Shown: one piece after another, positions 34,941 to 43,328 of the stretch
Layout: each line of letters begins with the position of its first letter
Position numbering within the stretch: the stretch's first letter is position 1
NCBI GenBank assembly: GCA_951813045.1
Contig: CATOTF010000002.1
Span: forward strand, 1,054,001 to 1,118,000
From: an uncultured Rhizobiaceae bacterium
GTDB taxonomy: Bacteria; Pseudomonadota; Alphaproteobacteria; Rhizobiales; Rhizobiaceae
DNA: 64,000 nt
Reading direction: 5' to 3'
Made by a program: the position numbers and the translations under genes
The notes under the pieces: generated by a model
Databases searched by the model: none
Told to the model about the DNA's origin: nothing
Seen by the model: only the letters and a program-made list of their open reading frames with translations

Positions 34941-35693
34941 CTATTCGTCATTTTCAATTAAGCCCAATGGATTATTCGCTTTGATCGGACCACCAGAAAT
35001 TACAGTCCCACGGTATCCTGAAGTGCCTTCTTTCGCGTGACTGATCTCGGTAGCTTCGTGCAAATGTTGAACCTCCAGTACCGTGTAGGGTCGACTGTAC
35101 GTCCAGCTGCGATTTGCAATTGCGGTCAAGTCATTATCGGGAGGTTGTTCTTCAGTGAAGGCATAAAAATACAGCGTAAAACCATAGGGTTCCACCGGTT
35201 GTACAGAAAGAGGGCGCATGCCCAGTTCGTCGATGCAATAGCGATTAACCTGGTCAATGTTGTGATAACGAAGTGTCAGCAGGTTAACACAGGGTCCACC
35301 GCCAAGTAGTTCAGGATTGACCGGCAGCAATGGTGAATCACCTTCAAAACCATGCTGAATCAATTCGATGTTGAATCCTTCTGGATCGGTAACGCTCGTC
35401 AGATATCCCACATCGCGAAATTGTCTTGGCGGGGAAATATCGACTCCTTGGTCAATCAATTGTTGGTATGCGAGATCGAGATCAGGAACTGATATGGCTA
35501 TCTTCCAATAAAGGTCATTAGCGCCCGCCTCGTATTTGCCCAGTGCACCGGCTTTAAAACACAAGCTCATTTCTGAATCATTGTAGTTGAAACAGTTTTG
35601 GCCATGCTGATTCATGCCCAAAACGCCGCAATAAAACGCAGTCAGTTTGGATGTGTCCGTGATATGGATCAGTAAGCGGTCTAGCCTGCGCAA
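34941..35693 (-). CDS. VOC-family (glyoxalase/dioxygenase fold) protein, two domains
   Basis: A 250-residue protein with two vicinal-oxygen-chelate units. The first (RLLIHITDTSKLTAFYCGVL to DPEGFNIELIQHG) has the typical His and Glu metal positions. The second (VNLLTLRYHNIDQVNRYCID onward) is more divergent. It may be a lyase or extradiol dioxygenase, but the substrate cannot be told. The TTG start at 35693 is preceded by AAGGGGTGA. Confidence 0.78.
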   Translation of the reverse strand: MRRLDRLLIHITDTSKLTAFYCGVLGMNQHGQNCFNYNDSEMSLCFKAGALGKYEAGANDLYWKIAISVPDLDLAYQQLIDQGVDISPPRQFRDVGYLTSVTDPEGFNIELIQHGFEGDSPLLPVNPELLGGGPCVNLLTLRYHNIDQVNRYCIDELGMRPLSVQPVEPYGFTLYFYAFTEEQPPDNDLTAIANRSWTYSRPYTVLEVQHLHEATEISHAKEGTSGYRGTVISGGPIKANNPLGLIENDE

Positions 35694-35746
35694 AAGTCAC
35701 CCCTTAAATTTTTAAGCGCTGTGTTCGTTCAGCAAAATCGGGCAAA

Positions 35747-37555
35747 TCAAACAAACAAATCAACCTTCTCAAACGTCCGTACATCGATCAGTCCGATGTC
35801 GGATATTCTCAGTTCGGGGATAACGACAAGCGCCAGCAGGGAATGTTGCATATAGGCGTTGTTGAGGGTGCAACCGCAACCGGCCATAGCTTGCACGAGC
35901 TTGTCGGCCTTCGCGGCGACAGTTGAGGATGGTTCGTCCGACATCAGGCCTGCGATGGGCATTTCGACCATGGCCTTTTCTTCGCCGACAGCGAATAACG
36001 TCACTCCGCCGCCCACTTCGCGCAGGCGATTGGCGGCCAGCGCCATGTCCTGTTTGCTGGTGCCGACCACGATCATGTGGTGGCTGTCATGGGCCACTGT
36101 TGAGGCCATGGCGCAAGGTGTGTTGTAACCAAACCCTGAAGCCAGACAGTTAACCACCGTTCCCGTTGCCCGGTGCCGTTCGACCAGTGAAATCTGGCAG
36201 ACATCTTGCTCAAGATCGCCCAGAACCAACCCATCCTCTACGCCCAGCGTGCATTCCAGAGCTTTGGTTGGCGCCTGATTTTCAACCACCCCGATAACGC
36301 GGGCCGTGACTTTATCTGCGCCTTTAGGCGCTGCAATATCAAAGTCACTGGCGGTCAGGTCGCGCTTCATGTTGATCGTGTTTTTGGCGTTGGCTGGGTA
36401 GGGATATGAGGGCAGGTCAATTTCCAGCCCGCCCGTATCGCCCAACCGTTCGCCCCTTGCATAAACATCCGTAATCGTAAGCGTGTCTAAATCATCCACT
36501 AACAGAAAATCCGCCAGACGTCCGGGTGCAATCGAGCCGAGTTCCCGTTCGAGACCAAAATGTTGTGCGGTGTTTAGGGTCGCCATTTGGATGGCCGTCA
36601 CGGGTGATACGCCACATTCGATGGCGTGACGCACAACGCGGTTCATATGGCCGTCATTGACCAGCGTACCGGAATGGCTGTCGTCGGTGCACAGGATGAA
36701 GTTGCGCGGGTCTAACCCGTCTTCTGTAATGGCTTTTACCTGTGCCTCTACATCGTACCATGCTGAACCGAGTCGCAACATGGCCCGCATGCCCTGTCGC
36801 ACCCGCGCCATGGCGTCTTCTTTTCGTGTACCTTCATGATCGTCCGCCGGGCCGCCCGCCACATAACCGTGGAAACTTTCGTCCAAAATGGGGGAGGCAA
36901 AATGCCCGCCAACCGTTTTGCCAGCATTCATGGTCGCAGCCATCTCGCCGGTCATGCGGGGGGTATTGGCTGCGACACCGGGGAAATCCATCACCTCACC
37001 GAGGCCGATGATATTGGGCCACGCCATGGCTTCGGCAATGTCTTCTGGTCCCAAGGATGCAGCGGCGTTTTCCAGTCCCGGTGCCGAAGGGACACAGCTT
37101 GGCATTTGCACATAGACGTTGATGGGCATTTCCATCGCCTCATCATGCATAAGCTTGACGCCGTCCATGCCAAGCACATTGGCAATTTCGTGTGGATCTA
37201 TGAACATCGATGTTGTGCCGTGAGGGATGACCGCGCGGCAGAACTCGGTCACTGTCACCATGCCGGATTCCACATGCATGTGAGCGTCGCACAGGCCGGG
37301 TACCAGATATTGTCCTTTGGCCTCGACAACCCGGGTATTCTCGCCGATGCAATGGCTGGCATCCGGCCCACAATAGGCAAAACGTCCACCGCTTATCGCA
37401 ATATCCGTTTCCGGGATGATCTCGCCGGAATAAACATTGACCCACTTGCTGCCGCGCACCACCAGATCAGCCGGCCGACGCCCCATGGCCACATCAACGA
37501 GTTGCGGCGCCATATCTGCCCAGGGTTTCGGGCGTGGATTTATTGATTTGTCCAT
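35747..37555 (-). CDS. ade: Adenine deaminase
   Basis: Deaminates adenine to hypoxanthine for purine salvage or use. The amidohydrolase metal site is in GLCDAHMHVESGM near residue 95, followed by FIDPHEIANVLG, GEVMDFPGV, GGHFASP and CTDDSHSGTLVNDGH. The C-terminal adenine-deaminase domain contains ASTVAHDSHHMIVVG. The 602-residue length fits the bacterial Ade family. It is divergent from the ThDP enzyme gene across a 234-bp spacer. Confidence 0.92.
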   Translation of the reverse strand: MDKSINPRPKPWADMAPQLVDVAMGRRPADLVVRGSKWVNVYSGEIIPETDIAISGGRFAYCGPDASHCIGENTRVVEAKGQYLVPGLCDAHMHVESGMVTVTEFCRAVIPHGTTSMFIDPHEIANVLGMDGVKLMHDEAMEMPINVYVQMPSCVPSAPGLENAAASLGPEDIAEAMAWPNIIGLGEVMDFPGVAANTPRMTGEMAATMNAGKTVGGHFASPILDESFHGYVAGGPADDHEGTRKEDAMARVRQGMRAMLRLGSAWYDVEAQVKAITEDGLDPRNFILCTDDSHSGTLVNDGHMNRVVRHAIECGVSPVTAIQMATLNTAQHFGLERELGSIAPGRLADFLLVDDLDTLTITDVYARGERLGDTGGLEIDLPSYPYPANAKNTINMKRDLTASDFDIAAPKGADKVTARVIGVVENQAPTKALECTLGVEDGLVLGDLEQDVCQISLVERHRATGTVVNCLASGFGYNTPCAMASTVAHDSHHMIVVGTSKQDMALAANRLREVGGGVTLFAVGEEKAMVEMPIAGLMSDEPSSTVAAKADKLVQAMAGCGCTLNNAYMQHSLLALVVIPELRISDIGLIDVRTFEKVDLFV

Positions 37556-37789
37556 AATCTATTCCAACTGGGTAATTTAAGATGAGCATATCTTTACCGC
37601 CGCGACACCTGCAAACGGACGTGCGAATCTTGATTTGCTCGAATTTGATTTAGCAACTCATATCAACTCAATTGTACATTGCCTAGCGCGACGGTTGCTA
37701 AGCCATCGATATCAGGTAGAAATTGCCATTCTAATTCGATTGATAATTCGAAGCCTGCTTACGTGGCTAAACCATGGGATTGATTAAAG

Positions 37790-39457
37790 ATGACCAGAAC
37801 TGGCGCCCAATTGCTCGTCGAATGCCTGCTTAATCAGGAAGTTGATATGGCGTTTGGCGTGCCGGGAGAAAGCTATCTGGCCGTGCTGGATGCGCTCCAT
37901 GATGTCTCCAACAGTTTCAAGTTCGTCGGTTGTCGCAATGAGGGCGGCGGCTCTTTCATGGCAGAGGCTTACGGCAAGCTGACGGATAAACCCGGAGTTC
38001 TGTTCGTAACCCGCGGGCCGGGCGCGACAAATGCATCAATCGGCATCCACACCGCGATGCAGGATTCATCGCCCATGGTGGTGTTTGTTGGCCAGATAGA
38101 AACCTCCATGCGGGGCAGGGAAGCCTTTCAGGAATTGGACTATAAAGCCGTTTTCGGCACCATGGCGAAATGGGTGGTGGAGATCGACCACGCTGACCGC
38201 ATACCGGAACTGGTAACGCGGGCGTTTTCCGTCGCGACGTCAGGACGTCCGGGCCCGGTTGTTGTGGCGCTTCCCGAAGATATGCTCGTCCAACAAACCG
38301 ACGCTTGGCCGCGCGGCAAAGTCGTGCCAGTGCGGCCACATATTATTCCAATGGAAGTTGATAGGGTGATGGCCGATCTGGCCAGCGCGAAGAAGCCGGT
38401 TCTGGTGGTTGGCGGGGGCAGTTGGCACGATAATGGGCGCGCCGCGCTGGAGAAATTTGCTTCAGCCAACGATCTACCGGTCATCGTTTCATTTCGAGGG
38501 CAAGACCTGATTGATAATCAGGGGCCAAATTACATTGGTGATGCCGGTTTTGGTATTGCGCCGGAAATAAGGGCGTTTCTCGATGAGAGCGATCTGATAT
38601 TGGCGGTGAATGTCCGGTTTGGAGAAACCCTGACCGACGGTTACAGGCTGTTTGATCCTGCAACATTTGATAAAAAGCTTATCCATATCCATGGTTCTGA
38701 GGCCGAACTTAACAAGATATTCATGGCAGATACGGCCATTATGTCATGCCCTAATTCCGCGATGACCGCACTATCGGCGAAGGAACCGATTGCAAATCCG
38801 CCATGGGCGGAGCGTACGAAAATTGCGCGTAAGGCCTGGGAAAAAGGGCTTACGCCTGCTCCGCAGCCCGGCGATGTAGATATGGGTGAGATCATGGCCT
38901 ATCTGCGTGAGAAATTGCCCGCAGATACCATCATAACAAATGGCGCCGGCAATTTCGCCATCTGGTGCGGGCGTTACCTTTGTTATGGAGACCGTGGCGG
39001 TGAACGCGGAATGCGTCTGATTGGCCCGCAAGCCGGTTCTATGGGCGCTGGCGTCCCCGCTGCGGTTGCTGCAAAGATTATCGACCCAACTCGATTCGTC
39101 CTGTGTTTTGCCGGTGATGGTGATTTCCAGATGACGGGTTTGGAACTCGGCACGGCACTGCAACACGGTGCGGCACCGGTGATCCTTGTTTTGAACAACG
39201 GAACCTATGGCACCATACGCATGCACCAGGAACGGGAATATCCGGGCCGGGTAAGCGGTACAGATATCATCAACCCTGATTTTACGCTCTTTGCCAAAGC
39301 CTACGGGTTTCATGGTGAGAAAGTCGAAAGAACGGAAGAATTTGAAGCCGCATTCGAACGGGCTTGCGCATCGCCCACTGGTGCCGTTATCGAGATCATG
39401 ATCGACCAGGAAGGAATCAGCCCCAGAACAACGATTTCAGCATTAAGGCAACGCTGA
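37790..39457 (+). CDS. Thiamine diphosphate-dependent enzyme (acetolactate-synthase-like)
   Basis: A 555-residue ThDP enzyme with all three domains. The N-terminal one has the catalytic Glu in GCRNEGGGSFMAEAYGK, followed by VTRGPGATNASIGIHTA. The central domain has PVLVVGGGS. The C-terminal ThDP-binding motif runs from AGDGDFQMTG to LNNGTYGTIR. It resembles large-subunit acetolactate synthases but stands alone, without ilvH, so it may be a carboligase, decarboxylase or other 2-oxoacid enzyme. It lies just before fabD, on the same strand. Confidence 0.85.
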   Translation: MTRTGAQLLVECLLNQEVDMAFGVPGESYLAVLDALHDVSNSFKFVGCRNEGGGSFMAEAYGKLTDKPGVLFVTRGPGATNASIGIHTAMQDSSPMVVFVGQIETSMRGREAFQELDYKAVFGTMAKWVVEIDHADRIPELVTRAFSVATSGRPGPVVVALPEDMLVQQTDAWPRGKVVPVRPHIIPMEVDRVMADLASAKKPVLVVGGGSWHDNGRAALEKFASANDLPVIVSFRGQDLIDNQGPNYIGDAGFGIAPEIRAFLDESDLILAVNVRFGETLTDGYRLFDPATFDKKLIHIHGSEAELNKIFMADTAIMSCPNSAMTALSAKEPIANPPWAERTKIARKAWEKGLTPAPQPGDVDMGEIMAYLREKLPADTIITNGAGNFAIWCGRYLCYGDRGGERGMRLIGPQAGSMGAGVPAAVAAKIIDPTRFVLCFAGDGDFQMTGLELGTALQHGAAPVILVLNNGTYGTIRMHQEREYPGRVSGTDIINPDFTLFAKAYGFHGEKVERTEEFEAAFERACASPTGAVIEIMIDQEGISPRTTISALRQR

Positions 39458-39535
39458 TACTACAACGGGCGCTATCCCTTGACGTGGCCGACATTCTACG
39501 CAACTAGACGCGAAATCTGAATTATGGAGAATGGC

Positions 39536-40474
39536 ATGCTCGCACTTACATTTCCGGGGCAGGGGTCTCAGGCCGTTGGCATGGGTAAGGAACTGGCGGA
39601 CGCATTTCCCGAATCAAAGGCTGTATTCGACGAAGTTGATGAGGCTTTGGGCGAAAATCTCTCCAAAATAATCTGGGAAGGCCCGGATGAAGCGCTGACG
39701 TCAACAGTCAACGCCCAACCAGCGCTCATGGCTGTTAGCATGGCCGCACTGCGTGCCATGGAATCGCAAGGTTTTATGGTGACCAGCGCAGCCTATGTCG
39801 CGGGCCACAGCCTGGGCGAATATTCAGCCCTTGCCGCCGCCCACGCCCTCTCAATTGCTGACACAGCTCGTCTGTTGCGCATTCGCGGCGAAGCCATGCA
39901 GGCTGCAGTTCCCGTCGGCAAAGGCGCAATGGCTGCAATCATTGGGCTGGAACAGGCTCAGGTCGAAGCTGCGTGTTTAGTGGCGACCGAGCACGAAAAC
40001 GCCTGCCAGATTGCCAATGATAACGGCGGCGGGCAGCTGGTGATTTCCGGTCATAAAGAGGCGGTGGAACGGGCCATGGAGGCTTGTAAAGAAGCTGGTG
40101 CGAAACGTGCATTGCCACTTCCGGTTTCCGCACCGTTCCATTCGACTCTGATGCAACCTGCGGCTGAACGCATGGCGCAAGCTCTTGAAGCTGTTGATAT
40201 CAAACCCACGATAGTCCCCTTGGTTTGCAATGTATTGGCTGATCCAATTTCCCATCCAGATGATATCAAGAAACGCCTTGTTGAACAGGTAACCGGGCGG
40301 GTGCGCTGGTCGGAAAGTGTGCAATATATGGCGGGCGAAGGCGTCAGCAGAATACTCGAAATTGGATCAGGAAAAGTGCTCACGGGGCTGGCGCGCCGCA
40401 TAGACCGTGATCTTGCAGGCAGCGCAATTGGCAAGCCCGACGATATAGCACCCGTGCTAGAATCACTTTCTTAG
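39536..40474 (+). CDS. fabD: Malonyl CoA-acyl carrier protein transacylase
   Basis: Loads malonate onto ACP for fatty acid synthesis. The N-terminal LTFPGQGSQAVGMG, the nucleophile Ser in GHSLGEYSALAAA (about residue 92) and the His in SAPFHSTLM are all present. ATG at 39536 has GGAGA 7 bp upstream; an ATG at 39524 lacks a site. First gene of fabD-fabG-acpP-fabF. Confidence 0.96.
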   Translation: MLALTFPGQGSQAVGMGKELADAFPESKAVFDEVDEALGENLSKIIWEGPDEALTSTVNAQPALMAVSMAALRAMESQGFMVTSAAYVAGHSLGEYSALAAAHALSIADTARLLRIRGEAMQAAVPVGKGAMAAIIGLEQAQVEAACLVATEHENACQIANDNGGGQLVISGHKEAVERAMEACKEAGAKRALPLPVSAPFHSTLMQPAAERMAQALEAVDIKPTIVPLVCNVLADPISHPDDIKKRLVEQVTGRVRWSESVQYMAGEGVSRILEIGSGKVLTGLARRIDRDLAGSAIGKPDDIAPVLESLS

Positions 40475-40551
40475 GCTATAGATGCAATTTCCAAAGCAAT
40501 TCTGCTAAACGATTCTAAACTCACAATTATCCCAGAATACCGGAGACACAG

Positions 40552-41289
40552 ATGTTCGATTTGACCGGAAAAAAAGCCCTCATTACCGGAGCCTCCGGTG
40601 GTATCGGTGTTTCAATCGCCAAAGCTCTCCACGCGCAGGGTGCAACCGTTGGATTACACGGAACGCGCGAAGAACGGTTAAACGAGATTGCAGCAGAACT
40701 CGGCGACCCGGTTCACGTATTTCCCGCAAACTTGGGAGAAGCATCATCAGTCAAAGCGCTAGCCGAAAAGGCAGAAACGGACCTGGAAGGTATTGATATT
40801 CTTGTAAACAATGCCGGGATCACCAAAGACGGGCTTTTTGTTCGCATGAGCGACGACGACTGGGATGCGGTGCTGGACATCAACCTGAAATCGACATTCC
40901 AGCTCACACGTGATGTTGTCTACCCGATGATGCGCCGCAAATCGGGCCGTATTATTAATATCACTTCTATCGTGGGCGTGACCGGCAATCCGGGGCAGGG
41001 TAATTATTGCGCTTCCAAAGCGGGCATGATCGGCATGTCAAAATCACTCGCGATGGAGATCGCTAGCCGCAAGGTGACGGTAAATTGTGTTGCACCGGGC
41101 TTTATCGAGACACCGATGACCGACGCGCTTAATGATAAGCAAAAAGATGCGATTTTGGGCACAGTACCAGCCAAAAGACTTGGTACTGGAGAGGAAGTTG
41201 CAAGCGCCGTTGTGTATTTGGCAAGCGAAGAAGCTTCATATATTACCGGCCAAACCATCCACGTTAATGGTGGCATGGCCATGATTTAG
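40552..41289 (+). CDS. fabG: 3-oxoacyl-ACP reductase
   Basis: NADPH-dependent reductase of the fatty acid elongation cycle. It has the cofactor motif TGASGGIG, the NNAG motif, and catalytic Ser (NITSIVG), Tyr and Lys (YCASKAG). The 245-residue length and the C-terminal TGQTIHVNGGMAMI are typical of FabG. It lies 77 bp after fabD. Confidence 0.96.
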   Translation: MFDLTGKKALITGASGGIGVSIAKALHAQGATVGLHGTREERLNEIAAELGDPVHVFPANLGEASSVKALAEKAETDLEGIDILVNNAGITKDGLFVRMSDDDWDAVLDINLKSTFQLTRDVVYPMMRRKSGRIINITSIVGVTGNPGQGNYCASKAGMIGMSKSLAMEIASRKVTVNCVAPGFIETPMTDALNDKQKDAILGTVPAKRLGTGEEVASAVVYLASEEASYITGQTIHVNGGMAMI

Positions 41290-41296
41290 CCGAACG

Positions 41297-41321
41297 GCGG
41301 GATTTGTAGAGAATCTCGCCT
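41297..41321 (+). promoter_or_regulatory. Hairpin between fabG and acpP
   Basis: GGCGGGATT and AATCTCGCC pair with one G-T pair around a 7-base loop, 8 bp after fabG. No T-run follows, so it is more likely an RNA processing or stability element, or a weak attenuator, than a terminator. Confidence 0.35.
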
Positions 41322-41412
41322 GTGTATGGGCGTAAGAATAGCGCTTGATCTAAACCCATACGTTAACTAGGTAAGGCGCAACTGAATTTGGGCGACACTG
41401 GAGAACCTATAA

Positions 41413-41661
41413 ATGAGCGAACAAGAATCTGAAACATCCAAAAAAGTAAAAGCAATCGTCGTCGAGCAATTGGGCGTTGATGCAGAGAAAGTTGTACTAA
41501 AAGCGTCTTTCATTGATGATCTTGGTGCAGACAGTCTCGACACTGTTGAACTCGTAATGGCTTTTGAAGAAGAATTCGGTGTTGAAATTCCTGATGACGC
41601 CGCCGAAACAATCCAGACTGTCTCTGATGCGGTAACGTATCTCGAACAGAACGCTGCCTGA
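41413..41661 (+). CDS. acpP: Acyl carrier protein
   Basis: An 82-residue acidic carrier. Ser in [18 protein letters not shown] carries the phosphopantetheine arm. It shuttles acyl chains between FabD, FabG and FabF encoded around it. The gene is followed by a terminator-like hairpin, which probably lets it be expressed more than fabF. Confidence 0.97.
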   Translation: MSEQESETSKKVKAIVVEQLGVDAEKVVLKASFIDDLGADSLDTVELVMAFEEEFGVEIPDDAAETIQTVSDAVTYLEQNAA

Positions 41662-41695
41662 TTATCCTGGCAATTTGCCAAGTTGAATTGAGTTG

Positions 41696-41736
41696 ATCGG
41701 GGAGTGAGTGAATCCTCCTCGATTTCTTTTGTCTTT
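41696..41736 (+). terminator. Terminator-like hairpin after acpP
   Basis: ATCGGGGAG pairs with CTCCTCGAT (one G-T pair) around a loop of 10 bases and runs into TTTCTTTTGTCTTT. It ends about 40 bp before fabF and would give partial or full termination after acpP. Confidence 0.65.
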
Positions 41737-41777
41737 AAAGACATTTCTGATATTTAATCGCCGTGCGGGAGACATGC

Positions 41778-43037
41778 ATGAGACGCGTTGTTGTAACCGG
41801 TGTTGGTATGGTTTCGCCTCTGGGTGGTTCGGTCGAATCAAGCTGGGCCAACATTATTGCGTCCAAAAATGCTGCCAAAGTTGTTGAGGATTTTCAGATT
41901 GACGATCTTGCGGCCAAGATAGCGTGTCAAATCCCCTTGGGCGACACAGCTGACGGTAAATACAATCCTGACGACTGGATGGAGCCGAAGGAGCAGCGCA
42001 AGGTAGACCCATTTATCGCCTATGCGATATCGGCAGCGACTCAGGCACTCAATGATGCGGATTGGCACCCGAAAACCGAAGAAGAAAAATGTGCTACCGG
42101 TACAATGATCGGCTCCGGCATCGGTGGTCTGCAAGGCATTGAGCAGACTTCCTTGCTGTTGGCGGATCGTGGCCCACGGAGAGTTAGCCCGTTTTTTATT
42201 CCGGGACGTTTGATCAATCTCGCGTCCGGTTATGTATCGATTATGCACGGTTTGAAAGGGCCCAACCATTCGGTCGTGACGGCCTGTTCGACGGGTGCGC
42301 ACGCGATTGGCGATGCTGGTCGTATGATTGCATTTGGCGATGCTGATGTGATGGTAGCGGGCGGGGCAGAATCCCCGGTTTGCCGAATTTCTTTGGCCGG
42401 TTTTGCCGCATGTAAAGCGCTTTCGACCCAGTACAACGACGACCCGACCAAAGCTTCCCGTCCGTGGGACGCTGACCGGGATGGATTCGTCATGGGAGAG
42501 GGATCTGGTATTGTGGTTCTCGAAGAATACGAACACGCCAAAGCCCGTGGTGCCAAAATTTACGGCGAACTTGTTGGATATGGCATGTCGGGTGATGCAC
42601 ATCACATTACAGCACCTGCAGAAAACCACGAAGGGGCATACCGAGCCATGGCCGCCAGCCTCAAACGTGCTGGTATGAAGGCGTCCGAGATCGATTATGT
42701 GAACGCACACGGCACATCGACCATGGCAGATACGATGGAACTGGGGGCTGTTGAGCGCCTTGTCGGAGATTCCGCGTCCAACTTGTCCATGTCATCCACT
42801 AAGTCGGCGATAGGACACCTATTGGGTGCTGCCGGTTCTGTTGAAGCGATTTTCTGTTTGATGGCGATGCGCGACAACATGGTGCCGCCAACCCTTAATC
42901 TCGACAATGTCGATGTTGAAACACAGGTTGACCTGGTTCCCCATAAGGTAAAGTCCAAGGAAGTCACAACGGTGTTGTCGAACTCTTTTGGATTTGGTGG
43001 AACCAACGCATCCTTGGTGTTTACGAAAGCCGCGTAA
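41778..43037 (+). CDS. fabF: 3-oxoacyl-ACP synthase II
   Basis: Condensing enzyme of fatty acid elongation. The active Cys is in VTACSTGAHAIG, and the two His are in VNAHGTSTMADTMEL and SAIGHLLGAAG. The C-terminus SNSFGFGGTNASLVF is typical. ATG at 41778 (MRRVVVTGVGMVSPLG) has GGGAG upstream; a GTG at 41763 is less likely. 419 residues. Confidence 0.96.
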   Translation: MRRVVVTGVGMVSPLGGSVESSWANIIASKNAAKVVEDFQIDDLAAKIACQIPLGDTADGKYNPDDWMEPKEQRKVDPFIAYAISAATQALNDADWHPKTEEEKCATGTMIGSGIGGLQGIEQTSLLLADRGPRRVSPFFIPGRLINLASGYVSIMHGLKGPNHSVVTACSTGAHAIGDAGRMIAFGDADVMVAGGAESPVCRISLAGFAACKALSTQYNDDPTKASRPWDADRDGFVMGEGSGIVVLEEYEHAKARGAKIYGELVGYGMSGDAHHITAPAENHEGAYRAMAASLKRAGMKASEIDYVNAHGTSTMADTMELGAVERLVGDSASNLSMSSTKSAIGHLLGAAGSVEAIFCLMAMRDNMVPPTLNLDNVDVETQVDLVPHKVKSKEVTTVLSNSFGFGGTNASLVFTKAA

Positions 43038-43328
43038 AGGCACTTGGGTTTTCAATAATTTTCCAACGTTATGCTTGGCTGCATTGGCATGCCTGCATCA
43101 GTTTTGCTGCTGAATGGTATTTGCCTGTCCAGTATGCCACGGCGCTATTCGGCACTCTTCCATTTCACAGACTGGCTCAAATCAGAACAGTAAGGGTCTG
43201 CTGGTAATTTTTCAATTATTGATGTAAAGTAATGTGATATTCGCGATGATTTAGGGGCGCGTTCTCGATAATACCGGCTGTTGAGCAATGTAATTCTCGG
43301 TGTTTCGCCGGTATATCAGGTGCTGGAT

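Noticed and set aside
39479-39507. A TTGACG box upstream of fabD as a promoter
   Set aside because: No acceptable -10 box lies at 16-18 bp, so I could not support a promoter.
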